Shown here: piece after piece, positions 16,386 through 23,709 of the stretch
How the letters are laid out: every line of letters begins with the position of its first letter
How positions within the stretch are numbered: the stretch's first letter is position 1
Translations under genes and position numbers: made by a program
Notes under the pieces: generated by a model
What the model was told of the DNA's origin: nothing
Seen by the model: the letters and a program-made list of their open reading frames with translations, nothing else
The model's database searches: none
From: JAVBTR01 sp031556065
GTDB lineage: Bacteria > Bacillota > Clostridia > Christensenellales > Aristaeellaceae
DNA: 64,000 nt
Direction of reading: 5' to 3'
Assembly: GCA_031556065.1 (NCBI GenBank)
Contig: JAVBTR010000006.1
Location: forward strand, 55,949-119,948

Positions 16386-17066
16386 ATGGATGAATTGGGA
16401 AACTTGATCAGGCTTGGCGGTATTATTGCGGAGGAACCCGCTTACGGCCATGAAGTGTTTGGGGAAAATTTCTACTATGCCACCTTATCGGTGCCCAGGC
16501 TTTCAGGCGCGGAAGACCTATTGCCCATTACCATTTCCGAACGGCTAATGGAAAACACGGATATGCGCGTTGGGGCGGCGCTGACCATCGAGGGCCAGTT
16601 GCGCAGCTACAACAAAATCGTAGATGGCGCAGGCAGGCTTTTGATCACTGGCTTCGTACAAAAACTTATGGATCCAATGGGGGAGGAATATCCTAACTCC
16701 GTGGTGCTTCAAGGGGCTCTTTGTAAGCCTCCCTCCTACCGCACCACCCCCTTCGGACGGGAAATCGCTGATTTGATGCTGGCCGTTAACCGCGCCTATG
16801 GCAAAAGCGACTATATTCCCTGCATTACCTGGGGCAGAACCGCCCGCTTCGCTTCCCATTTAAAAGTGGGCGATAAAGTACAAGTTACAGGCCGCTTCCA
16901 AAGCCGCCCCTATCAAAAGCAATTGGCCGATGGCCAGGTGCAGGATAAAATGGCTTATGAGGTTTCTGTGGGGCGCTTGTCCCTGGCCCAGCCGGGGGAG
17001 TTCCATGAGGATGAAATGCCTTATATGAAAACGGAGCCAGGGTATTACGATAATAAAATATTCTAA
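16386..17066 (+). CDS. SSB-like protein with two OB folds
   Basis: A 226-residue protein that reads as two consecutive OB-fold domains. The second (about residues 105-205) resembles single-stranded DNA-binding protein, with GREIADLMLAVNRAYGKSDY, CITWGRTARFASHLKVGDKV and VTGRFQSRPY. The first (about 5-100) is a divergent copy with VGAALTIEGQLRSYNK. The acidic glycine-rich tail of canonical SSB is absent. Such double-OB proteins occur in Clostridia beside a standard SSB, so an accessory DNA-binding role is likely but not demonstrated. The ATG at 16386 uses GAGAGGTG, which overlaps the stop of the deacetylase gene. Confidence 0.75.
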   Translation: MDELGNLIRLGGIIAEEPAYGHEVFGENFYYATLSVPRLSGAEDLLPITISERLMENTDMRVGAALTIEGQLRSYNKIVDGAGRLLITGFVQKLMDPMGEEYPNSVVLQGALCKPPSYRTTPFGREIADLMLAVNRAYGKSDYIPCITWGRTARFASHLKVGDKVQVTGRFQSRPYQKQLADGQVQDKMAYEVSVGRLSLAQPGEFHEDEMPYMKTEPGYYDNKIF

Positions 17067-17081
17067 GCTTGATGCTTTAAC

Positions 17082-17121
17082 GCGGATCCCCCTTTTCTTT
17101 TTAAAGAAAAGGGGGATCCGC
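17082..17121. terminator. 19-bp perfect inverted repeat between convergent genes
   Basis: The arms at 17082-17100 and 17103-17121 are perfectly complementary, contain GGATCCCCC and an A/T-rich tip, and leave only two bases between them. It sits in the 82-base gap between the SSB-like gene and the end of rsgA. There is no T-run outside the stem on either strand, so it is terminator-like rather than a textbook terminator. Confidence 0.65.
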
Positions 17122-17148
17122 ACCTTATCCCAAAGAAACCTATATTTA

Positions 17149-18141
17149 TTATCTGGCTTTTTGGGATTTTTTTAGTTTGCTGGCCTGGGCCTTGGTTCTT
17201 TCCGCTTTCTGGGCCAGCTGTTTGGCTTTGTGCTGGGCGTGAGCGGATTCTTTTTCAAGAGTAAAATAGGCATCCAGGCGAGTTTGGGCCAAATGGCCGT
17301 TTTGGATAGCGGCCTGAACCGCGCAATACGGCTCCCGCTGATGGGAGCAATCCTTAAATCGGCACCCCTGGCTTAAGTTGATGATATCCTCAAAAGCGTC
17401 GCTTAGGCCGTCGTCGGCGTTCCACATGCCTAACTCCCGCATGCCGGGAGTGTCAATAAGCAAGGCGCCGTTTTTAAGCTTTAATATTTGCCGGTGGGTG
17501 GTGGTATGCCGCCCCTTGGCATCGTCCTCCCGGATGGCTTGGGTCTCCATGAGGGGTTCTTGTGAAATAGCGTTGACCAAAGAGGATTTGCCAACGCCGC
17601 TGGAACCCAGCAGCACAATGGCTTTTCCTTCTTGCAAATAGGGGGCAAGCTCCTTTAGGCCCTCTTTGGTAACAGCGCTTAAGGTATGAATCGAGATATC
17701 AGGCCCGGCCACGCTTCGGGCGGAGCTTACATAGCTTTCGGGGTCTTGGCATAGATCCAGCTTGGTTAAAATAACCACAGGTTCCGCGCCGCTTTGTCTT
17801 GCCAGTACAAGGTAGCGCAGAAGCCGTTTTTCGTTGTAGTCGGCGTTCAGGGAAGAGACCATAAACACATAATCGAAATTGGCGGCCACGGCCTGCTCAC
17901 CCTTAAGGGGATCGGGGTCCCGACGGGAAAAATAGGAACGGCGGGGCAGGGTTTTTATGATCTGGCTGTCTCCCATGGGATTATAACGGACAAGAACATT
18001 ATCCCCAACCGTGGGGAAGGCTTCGCTGCTAAAATTGTAGTAAACGCTGGTTTTAAGGGTGGCGCCAAAGGTTTCACCATTGGCGGATACAAGGATTCTT
18101 TCACGGTGGATAGCTGTTACACAACCGGTCAGTTGGGTCAT
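17149..18141 (-). CDS. rsgA: Ribosome small subunit-dependent GTPase A
   Basis: A 330-residue circularly permuted GTPase that checks late maturation of the 30S subunit. An N-terminal OB fold (about 1-70) is followed by G motifs in permuted order: TKLD (G4), GSSGVGKSSL (G1, about 173) and DTPGMREL (G3). The zinc domain reads CRFKDCSHQREPYC. The C-terminus is a Lys/Ala-rich tail. The ATG at 18141 has AAAGGAG five bases upstream; the reading open from 18273 runs through the leader hairpins and is rejected. It is preceded by a leader of about 250 bases with a short ORF and two terminators, which is unusual for this gene. Confidence 0.95.
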   Translation of the reverse strand: MTQLTGCVTAIHRERILVSANGETFGATLKTSVYYNFSSEAFPTVGDNVLVRYNPMGDSQIIKTLPRRSYFSRRDPDPLKGEQAVAANFDYVFMVSSLNADYNEKRLLRYLVLARQSGAEPVVILTKLDLCQDPESYVSSARSVAGPDISIHTLSAVTKEGLKELAPYLQEGKAIVLLGSSGVGKSSLVNAISQEPLMETQAIREDDAKGRHTTTHRQILKLKNGALLIDTPGMRELGMWNADDGLSDAFEDIINLSQGCRFKDCSHQREPYCAVQAAIQNGHLAQTRLDAYFTLEKESAHAQHKAKQLAQKAERTKAQASKLKKSQKAR

Positions 18142-18173
18142 AAATACTCCTTTAGCAAAATCGGATTTCGGGC

Positions 18174-18239
18174 ATAAAAATACTGCGGCAAGCAGCCTTA
18201 TAGCTGCAAGCCGCAGAAAAACAGGCGCAAACGCCCTGT
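18174..18239 (-). terminator. Two tandem terminators in the rsgA leader
   Basis: Reading leftward, the first stem (18239-18221; GGCG/CGCC core plus ACA/TGT) is followed by five U (18221-18217). The second stem has CTGCGGC and GCCGCAG arms (18216-18183) with an inner GCAGC/GCTGC helix and ends in UAUUUUUA. Both lie upstream of the rsgA ribosome binding site, so rsgA expression requires read-through. Confidence 0.75.
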
Positions 18240-18248
18240 TGCTCGCAA

Positions 18249-18320
18249 ATATCGGGTTACTTGGGCGGCACAAAAACCAGGGCCTTAAAAGGCCGTTTCC
18301 ATGCCCGATATGTGGTTTTT
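18249..18320 (-). ncRNA. Structured 5' leader RNA of rsgA (pseudoknot-capable)
   Basis: Two perfect 8-bp pairings are interleaved. AAAAACCA (18320-18313) pairs with TGGTTTTT (18279-18272), and ATATCGGG (18311-18304) pairs with CCCGATAT (18256-18249). Their order a-b-a'-b' allows an H-type pseudoknot or two exclusive folds. An inner GGCC/GGCC hairpin lies between. I do not recognise a known riboswitch class. The stop codon of a 10-codon upstream ORF abuts the first strand. Confidence 0.6.
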
Positions 18321-18351
18321 AGTGGCTGAACACCTCATAAACTTTTTTCAT
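18319..18351 (-). CDS. Short leader ORF upstream of rsgA (10 aa)
   Basis: ATG at 18351 encodes MKKVYEVFSH and stops at 18319-18321. AAAGGGG lies nine bases upstream, a binding site like those of annotated genes nearby. The stop codon abuts the first strand of the structured leader, so a ribosome at the stop would block that pairing. This is typical of a regulatory leader peptide, but I have no homologue to support it. Confidence 0.5.
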   Translation of the reverse strand: MKKVYEVFSH

Positions 18352-18399
18352 ACTACATATCCCCTTTCGTTTCGCTGAGCGAAATGTTTTTCATGAATT

Positions 18400-18427
18400 A
18401 TTTTAGTACGATTTCCCTCTTTGTCAA
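18400..18427 (-). promoter_or_regulatory. Promoter of the rsgA leader
   Basis: Reading leftward: TTGACA (18427-18422), 16 bases, TAAAAT (18405-18400). The transcription start is predicted near 18393, about 250 bases before the rsgA start codon. Confidence 0.75.
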
Positions 18428-18438
18428 GGCGAAACCGA

Positions 18439-18467
18439 TTGCATTTATCAATGAAATTAGGTAAAAT
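18439..18467 (+). promoter_or_regulatory. Promoter of the MFS transporter gene
   Basis: TTGCAT (18439-18444), 17 bases, TAAAAT (18462-18467). It diverges from the rsgA leader promoter with only 11 bases between the two -35 boxes. Confidence 0.75.
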
Positions 18468-18495
18468 GCTCCTATTGGCCCAAAAAGGGGATGGA

Positions 18496-19677
18496 ATGAT
18501 GACTCTTGGTTTCAAGCACACACGGATCGCCTGCTATACTGGGTATATTACCCAGGCCATTGTCAATAACTTTTTACCGCTTTTATTCGTGACTTTTCAA
18601 AAGGAATATGGGATATCCCTGGATAAGATCGCGCTGCTGGTCTCGATGAACTTTGGTATGCAGCTTTTGATTGACGCAGTGGCCGCCAAGTATGTGGATC
18701 GCATCGGCTACAGAAGGGCCATGGTATGGGCCCACATTTTCGCAGGCGTGGGCATGGTTTTGCTGGCGGTGCTGCCCAACATTATCACGCCCTTTGCCGG
18801 CATTGTGATTGCTGTAATGGTTTACGCCATTGGAGGCGGGCTGATCGAGGTGGTGGTGAGTCCGGTGATCGAGGCTTGCCCAAGCGACGATAAAAAAGGG
18901 GCGATGAGCCTTCTACATTCTTTTTATTGCTGGGGCGTAATGGGTGTAACCCTGGTTTCTACCGTTTTTTTCAGTATCGCAGGTATTAAGGCCTGGCCAT
19001 ATCTGGCTGCCATGTTGGCTTTGATCCCGCTTGCCAATAGCCTCTTTTTTTCTAAGGTGCCCCTTGCTACCCTGGTGGAAGATAATCAGGGCATGGGCTT
19101 TAAAAAGCTGTTTAAAACACCGCTTTTTTGGCTGTTCTTTGTGATGATGATCTGCTCTGGCGCAGCGGAGCAATCCGTTAGCCAATGGGCATCTGCTTTT
19201 GCGGAAAATGGCCTGAGGGTAGACAAATGGCTGGGGGATCTTCTGGGTCCCTGCGCCTTTGCTCTGACAATGGGCTTGGCCAGAATGCTCCACACCAGTC
19301 TTTCTAAAAAGGTAGGCCTCAAAGTTTTCATGACTATCAGCACTATGCTGTGCCTTTTTAGCTATATGCTGCTGGTATTGAACGCCTCGCCTGTATGGGG
19401 GCTTATTGGCTGCGCCCTGTGCGGGTTCAGTGTGGGGATCATGTGGCCGGGAACCTTTTCCCTGGCATCGGGGCGCCTGCCTTTGGGCGGCACGGTGATG
19501 TTCGGCCTTCTGGCCTTGGGCGGGGATATTGGCTGCGCCACAGGCCCTGGGGTGGTAGGGTTGGTATCTGGACGGTTTCAGGATCAGTTAAGCGCCGGGT
19601 TTCTGGTGGCTATGATTTTCCCGGTCCTTTTGCTTGTAGGAATTGTTTTGCTTTATAGAGCCAAGGTTCGTCATTGA
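18496..19677 (+). CDS. MFS transporter
   Basis: A 393-residue membrane protein with about twelve hydrophobic segments in two halves, of the sugar-type major facilitator group. The loop between helices 2 and 3 reads KYVDRIGYRRAM, a variant of the MFS A-motif. Substrate cannot be told from sequence. The ATG at 18496 has a GGGG core five bases upstream and lies downstream of the promoter, which rules out the longer reading from 18421. It is a single-gene unit; the next gene has its own promoter overlapping this stop codon. Confidence 0.85.
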   Translation: MMTLGFKHTRIACYTGYITQAIVNNFLPLLFVTFQKEYGISLDKIALLVSMNFGMQLLIDAVAAKYVDRIGYRRAMVWAHIFAGVGMVLLAVLPNIITPFAGIVIAVMVYAIGGGLIEVVVSPVIEACPSDDKKGAMSLLHSFYCWGVMGVTLVSTVFFSIAGIKAWPYLAAMLALIPLANSLFFSKVPLATLVEDNQGMGFKKLFKTPLFWLFFVMMICSGAAEQSVSQWASAFAENGLRVDKWLGDLLGPCAFALTMGLARMLHTSLSKKVGLKVFMTISTMLCLFSYMLLVLNASPVWGLIGCALCGFSVGIMWPGTFSLASGRLPLGGTVMFGLLALGGDIGCATGPGVVGLVSGRFQDQLSAGFLVAMIFPVLLLVGIVLLYRAKVRH

Positions 19678-19702
19678 AATTTGACACCATATCCTATATA
19701 AT
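19674..19702 (+). promoter_or_regulatory. Promoter of the HutP-like gene
   Basis: TTGAAA (19674-19679, covering the stop of the MFS gene), 17 bases, TATAAT (19697-19702). A TTGACA at 19681 is only 10 bases from the -10 box and is not the partner. Confidence 0.75.
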
Positions 19703-19728
19703 GTGCAGATAAGAAGGGAGGCTTGTTC

Positions 19729-20148
19729 ATGAAGCAAATAGAAGGCAACTCCAAAGAGGTGGCAAGGGCTGCTATTATTATGAGCATGACCCAAACCCGG
19801 GAAGAAGAAGCAAATGAAAAAGCATCCTTGGCCCAGCGGGAAGTATCTGCCGCGGCGGTGGATTATGGCGGAGAATTTGTAAGCTCCATTATGAAAATGG
19901 TGGAGCGAACAGTGGTTGCCGCCAAACGGGAAGGGATTATAACAGATACCCACCACGAAGAAGGTGCGGTAGCCGGGGCGGCCAGGGAAGCCATTTCCCA
20001 GGTGACCACCAAGGCCCTGGGGCTGTCCGTAGGCGGCAAGATCGGTATTGCCCGCCATGGAGAGCACGTGGCCGTGGCTGTGTTTTTCGGCATCGGTCTG
20101 GTGCATTTGAATGAAGTCTGCATCGGCCTTGGCCATCGGGCGATTTAA
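19729..20148 (+). CDS. HutP family protein
   Basis: A 139-residue protein of the HutP family. Bacillus HutP is a hexameric RNA-binding antiterminator that needs histidine and magnesium. Family traits here are the C-terminal block KIGIARHGEHVAVAVFFGIG followed by HLNEVCIGLGHR, and EGAVAGAAREAI in the middle. The first 60 residues differ from Bacillus HutP, and no hut genes are present. Clostridial members next to cmk are therefore best called HutP-like with unknown RNA target. The ATG at 19729 follows GGGAGG by seven bases. It is 21 bases upstream of cmk and probably co-transcribed. Confidence 0.82.
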   Translation: MKQIEGNSKEVARAAIIMSMTQTREEEANEKASLAQREVSAAAVDYGGEFVSSIMKMVERTVVAAKREGIITDTHHEEGAVAGAAREAISQVTTKALGLSVGGKIGIARHGEHVAVAVFFGIGLVHLNEVCIGLGHRAI

Positions 20149-20169
20149 GCATTGAAGGGTGAGAGAAGA

Positions 20170-20835
20170 ATGCCATTAACCATTGCCATAGACGGCCCTG
20201 TTGGGGCAGGGAAATCCACCATATCCGACGCGGTAGCCAAGAAATTGGATATTTTGCATCTGGATACCGGTGCCATGTATCGGGCCTTTGGGCTCTTTGC
20301 CATTGAAAATGGGATAGATACCTTAAACGAGGAAGCTCTAAATGCCCTTTTACAAAAGGTCCATATGACGGTGGGCTACGAAAATGGCAAGCAAAGCACC
20401 CTGGTAAACGGCCGGGATGTAACGGCCTTTATCCGCACGCCGGAAGTGAGCATGGCGGCATCCAATGTATCTAAATTTCCCATGGTGCGAAAAGAAATGG
20501 TGCGGCTGCAGCAGGAAATTGCCAAGGGGCAATCCATGCTGCTGGATGGCAGAGATATTGGCACTGTTGTTTTAAAAAATGCCACGGTGAAAATTTTCTT
20601 GACTGCTTCCCCAGCGGTCCGGGCCAAACGGCGGCATGTGGAGCTCGTTTCAAAGGGCAGCGGGGATTCCTATGAAAAGGTGCTGGCTGAACTGATCGCC
20701 CGGGATGAACAGGACATGAGTCGGGCCACAGATCCCCTTCGCCAAGCAGAGGACGCGGTATTGTGCGACACGTCCGCATTAACCTTCCAGCAATCCGTTG
20801 AGAAAATTTTAAGCATTGTGGAGGCAGCCCGATGA
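20170..20835 (+). CDS. cmk: Cytidylate kinase
   Basis: A 221-residue (d)CMP kinase that supplies CDP and dCDP in pyrimidine metabolism. The P-loop GPVGAGKST is at residue 9, and LDTGAMYRAF (about 34), SMLLDGRDIGTVV (about 122) and the lid RAKRRHVEL are intact. Length is normal. The ATG at 20170 has GAAGGGTGAG upstream; a TTG at 20152 is the only alternative. The gene overlaps plsC by four bases (ATGA). Together with ispH/S1 this is a common clostridial gene cluster. Confidence 0.96.
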   Translation: MPLTIAIDGPVGAGKSTISDAVAKKLDILHLDTGAMYRAFGLFAIENGIDTLNEEALNALLQKVHMTVGYENGKQSTLVNGRDVTAFIRTPEVSMAASNVSKFPMVRKEMVRLQQEIAKGQSMLLDGRDIGTVVLKNATVKIFLTASPAVRAKRRHVELVSKGSGDSYEKVLAELIARDEQDMSRATDPLRQAEDAVLCDTSALTFQQSVEKILSIVEAAR

Positions 20836-21464
20836 GTGAAACCCTATTAAAGGAAAAACATCCGCATTTTTACAAGTTTGCCAGAGCAGTGGTGTGGTTC
20901 TTCGGCCATAGCTTTTACCCCATTAAACGGATCGGGCTTGAAAACATAGAAGGCCTTGAGGCGCCATTTATCGCCATTGCCAACCATTCAAGCGGGCTGG
21001 ACCCTCTGGCTATGGCATACGTGATTAAAAAATACCAAGTCCACTTTATTGGCAAAAAGGAATTGTCTGCGGGCAAGCTTACCAACTGGCTTTTGGTGGA
21101 AATGCTGGACTCCATTCCCGTAGGCCGTCATGAAAGCGATATGGTGGCCATGCGAAGCTGCGTGAAGGTGTTGAAGGACGGAAAGGTGCTGGGCATCTTC
21201 CCAGAAGGAACGCGGCATAAGCAGGGGCTTATGGAGGAATTGGAAGGGGGAACGGCCCTGCTGGCCCTTCGGGCCAAGGTTCCGATTATTCCCATTTATA
21301 TTACACCAAAACTGAAGCTATTCAGGCTTACAAGGATCATCATCGGGCAGCCTATGGATATTTCCGATTTGGTGGAAAAGGGCGTGGATAAGAACGTTTG
21401 CGATGAGCTTCTGGCCCGCATTACGGCTACCTACGCGCAGTTAGAGGTAACTTATTCAAAATAA
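20832..21464 (+). CDS. plsC: 1-acyl-sn-glycerol-3-phosphate acyltransferase (PlsC family)
   Basis: A 210-residue membrane-associated acyltransferase that makes phosphatidic acid from lysophosphatidate. The catalytic motif NHSSGLDPL (HX4D, about residue 54), GKKELSAG and the substrate motif FPEGTRHKQG (about 124) are all present. One weakly hydrophobic segment near residue 20 may insert in the membrane. Translation is coupled to cmk through the ATGA overlap, with GTGGAGG upstream. Other members of the family acylate different lysolipids, so exact acceptor specificity is inferred. Confidence 0.92.
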   Translation: MSETLLKEKHPHFYKFARAVVWFFGHSFYPIKRIGLENIEGLEAPFIAIANHSSGLDPLAMAYVIKKYQVHFIGKKELSAGKLTNWLLVEMLDSIPVGRHESDMVAMRSCVKVLKDGKVLGIFPEGTRHKQGLMEELEGGTALLALRAKVPIIPIYITPKLKLFRLTRIIIGQPMDISDLVEKGVDKNVCDELLARITATYAQLEVTYSK

Positions 21465-21553
21465 ATAAAAAAACCTTTGAATCATAGAAGGAAAACCTTT
21501 TTCTTTAGAGAATATAAAGCCAATAGCGGTTTTCTGCAGAAAGGAATCGGATT

Positions 21554-23551
21554 ATGTCGCTGAAGGTAGCGCAGCACGCGGGATTTTGTATGGGCGTGAA
21601 AAACGCCGTGGAAACAGCCCAAAGGGCAGCCCTTTCAAACAAGCGTGTTTGCACGCTGGGAGACATTATCAATAACCCCTCTGTGGTCACGATGCTTAAA
21701 CAAAGCGGCGTCAGGCCTGTTCACGCAATGGATGAGATTGATTGCGATACGGTGATCATCAGAAGCCATGGGGTATCCCTTGATACCCTTGAACAGCTAC
21801 AGGACAAGCACTTGGAAATGATCGACTGCACCTGCCCCTTTGTTTTAAAGGTACACCAAATTGCCTACGAGTATTCCAAGGATGGGAAACCCGTTATTCT
21901 GGTTGGCGAAAAGGAGCACCCCGAAGTATTGGGAACCGCTGGGCATTGCCTGGGCCCTGTGTACATCGTGAAGGATGAAAACGATGTAAACACGCTGCCG
22001 GCAATAGAGGAAGCCCTTTTGATCGTCCAAACCACCTTCGAGCCTGAAAGCTTTTTAAAACTGGAAAAGCTTATCGCCGAAAAGGTGCAAAGGCTGGAAG
22101 CGAAAAATACCATCTGCCAAGCTACCCAGATCCGACAGAAAGAGGCGGCCCAGCTGGCGCAGCAAGCGGATAAAATGATCGTTATAGGCGGCAGAAAAAG
22201 CGCCAATACGGTCAAGCTCTATGAAACCTGCAAAAAGTATTGCAGGGAATCCATTCTGGTAGAGAGTGCGGCGGAAATTCCGCCCGCCTTTGCAAATATC
22301 CATACGGATTACATTGGAATAACCGCCGGTGCTTCCACGCCGGATTGGTCACTTAAGGAGGTTGTCACTTTCATGAACGACATGGAAAAAGATCAGGTTA
22401 TCACCGCTGAACAGGAAGCCCAAAACAGCTTCATGGCTGATGTGGAGGCAACGCTGGTCAAAATCAGGCCTGGGCAGACCCTCATGGGCAAAGTGGTGCA
22501 AATCACCGAGGATGAGGTGTGCGTCAATATCGGTTACAAATCCGACGGACTTATTAAAAAGTCCGAGTTGACCCAGGAAAATGTGCAGCTGGATGACGAA
22601 ATCGAAGTGGAAGTTGTTAAAGTTAACGACGGCGAAGGCAACGTGCTTCTTTCCCAGCGCAACATCGTCAACCGCAAAGCTTGGGACGAACTGATGAAAA
22701 AGTTCGAAAACGACGAATTCGTTGAAGGCGTCGGCAAGGAAGCGGTTAAGGGCGGGTTGATCGCCAAGGTGGACGGCATCAACTGCTTTGTTCCCGCCAG
22801 CCAGTTAAGCCAGCGGTATGTTGAAAAAATCTCGGATTTTGTGGGCCAGCCCATGAAATTGAAGATTATCGAAGCAGATCAGCAGAAAAAGCGCATTGTA
22901 GCCAGCCGCAAGGCGGTTATTGCCCTTGAAAGCGCTTCTAAGAAAAAGGAAGCCTGGGACAAGCTTATCGAAGGCGAAACCATTAAGGGTATCGTCCGCC
23001 GCTTGACCGATTTCGGCGCCTTTGTGGACATCGGCGGTGTAGATGGCCTTGTGCACATTACCGATTTGAGCTATGGCCGCATTAAGCATCCCAGCGAAGT
23101 GGTGACCCCCGATCAAGAGATCGAAGTAAAGATTCTGAGCCTGGACAAGGAGCGGGAGCGCATCGCTCTTGGCTTAAAGCAATTGCAGCCCAAGCCCTGG
23201 GATGTAGCGGAAGAAAAGTACGCCGTGGGTTCTGTGGTAGAAGGCAAAGTCGTTCGCATTACCACCTTTGGCGCTTTTGTGGAACTGGAAACCGGCCTGG
23301 ATGGTTTGGTGCATATTTCCCAGTGCGCTCTTGGCCGCGTACAGAAGGTTGAAGATGCGGTAAACGTAGGCGATTTGGTACGGGTGAAGGTATTGGCTGT
23401 AGACCCTGAAAAGAAGCGCATCAGCCTTTCCATCCGCGAAGTGCTGGAAGATGAAGCGTTGAATTTCTCCGAAGAAATTCCGGGCATCGAAGTGGAAGAA
23501 GTTGCGGCCCTGGAAGAAGTGGAAGGTGCTGCGGAGTCCACCGAGGAATAA
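21554..23551 (+). CDS. ispH: Bifunctional IspH / ribosomal protein S1 fusion
   Basis: A 665-residue two-part protein. Residues 1-273 are 4-hydroxy-3-methylbut-2-enyl diphosphate reductase, last step of the MEP isoprenoid pathway, with [4Fe-4S] ligands C12, C94 and C188. Residues 300-640 hold about four S1 RNA-binding domains (for example GIVRRLTDFGAFVDIGGVDG and GKVVRITTFGAFVELETGLDG), followed by a Glu-rich tail. This fusion is known in Clostridia. At the junction AAGGAGGT (22355-22362) precedes an in-frame ATG at 22373 by 10 bases, which could give a free S1 protein of about 392 residues. It follows cmk-plsC and ends at a strong terminator. Confidence 0.95.
   Translation: MSLKVAQHAGFCMGVKNAVETAQRAALSNKRVCTLGDIINNPSVVTMLKQSGVRPVHAMDEIDCDTVIIRSHGVSLDTLEQLQDKHLEMIDCTCPFVLKVHQIAYEYSKDGKPVILVGEKEHPEVLGTAGHCLGPVYIVKDENDVNTLPAIEEALLIVQTTFEPESFLKLEKLIAEKVQRLEAKNTICQATQIRQKEAAQLAQQADKMIVIGGRKSANTVKLYETCKKYCRESILVESAAEIPPAFANIHTDYIGITAGASTPDWSLKEVVTFMNDMEKDQVITAEQEAQNSFMADVEATLVKIRPGQTLMGKVVQITEDEVCVNIGYKSDGLIKKSELTQENVQLDDEIEVEVVKVNDGEGNVLLSQRNIVNRKAWDELMKKFENDEFVEGVGKEAVKGGLIAKVDGINCFVPASQLSQRYVEKISDFVGQPMKLKIIEADQQKKRIVASRKAVIALESASKKKEAWDKLIEGETIKGIVRRLTDFGAFVDIGGVDGLVHITDLSYGRIKHPSEVVTPDQEIEVKILSLDKERERIALGLKQLQPKPWDVAEEKYAVGSVVEGKVVRITTFGAFVELETGLDGLVHISQCALGRVQKVEDAVNVGDLVRVKVLAVDPEKKRISLSIREVLEDEALNFSEEIPGIEVEEVAALEEVEGAAESTEE
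22355..22375 (+). promoter_or_regulatory. Internal ribosome binding site at the IspH/S1 junction
   Basis: AAGGAGGT (22355-22362) is followed after 10 bases by an in-frame ATG (22373), exactly between the reductase and S1 parts. The codons belong to a KEVV stretch of IspH, so part of the match could be chance from coding. Confidence 0.5.
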
Positions 23552-23565
23552 TGTTATAATCCATA

Positions 23566-23605
23566 GCGGCTGTCGCCAAGCAATTGGCGGCAGCCGTTTT
23601 TCTCT
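23566..23605 (+). terminator. Intrinsic terminator after ispH/S1
   Basis: GCGGCTGTCGCC (23566-23577) and GGCGGCAGCCG (23586-23596) form an 11-bp stem with one wobble, followed by TTTTTCTCT. Confidence 0.93.
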
Positions 23606-23621
23606 AAAAGACAGAGCGGGT

Positions 23622-23650
23622 TTGACAATGCTTCCTTTGACTTGTATAAT
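23622..23650 (+). promoter_or_regulatory. Consensus promoter of the phosphodiester glycosidase gene
   Basis: TTGACA (23622-23627), 17 bases, TATAAT (23645-23650): a full match to the vegetative consensus in both hexamers and spacing. Confidence 0.92.
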
Positions 23651-23709
23651 TCAAAAGTCGGCTTAAACACAAAATAAAGAATTTTTGAAGATAATGAGAG
23701 GTGAACCTG

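Noticed and set aside
18142..18273. A longer N-terminus for rsgA.
   Set aside because: The extension is the translation of the two leader terminators, and the ATG at 18141 has AAAGGAG five bases upstream.
18249..18360. 6S RNA, SRP RNA and ZTP riboswitch were considered for the rsgA leader.
   Set aside because: The sequence lacks the conserved cores of each, and the interleaved pairings and leader ORF do not match those RNAs.
18360..18394. A first short ORF (MKNISLSETKGDM) in the rsgA leader.
   Set aside because: Its ATG coincides with the predicted transcription start, so no ribosome binding site would be in the RNA.
19681..19702. TTGACA at 19681 as the -35 box of the HutP-like gene.
   Set aside because: It is only 10 bases from TATAAT. 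TTGAAA at 19674 has the correct 17-base spacing.
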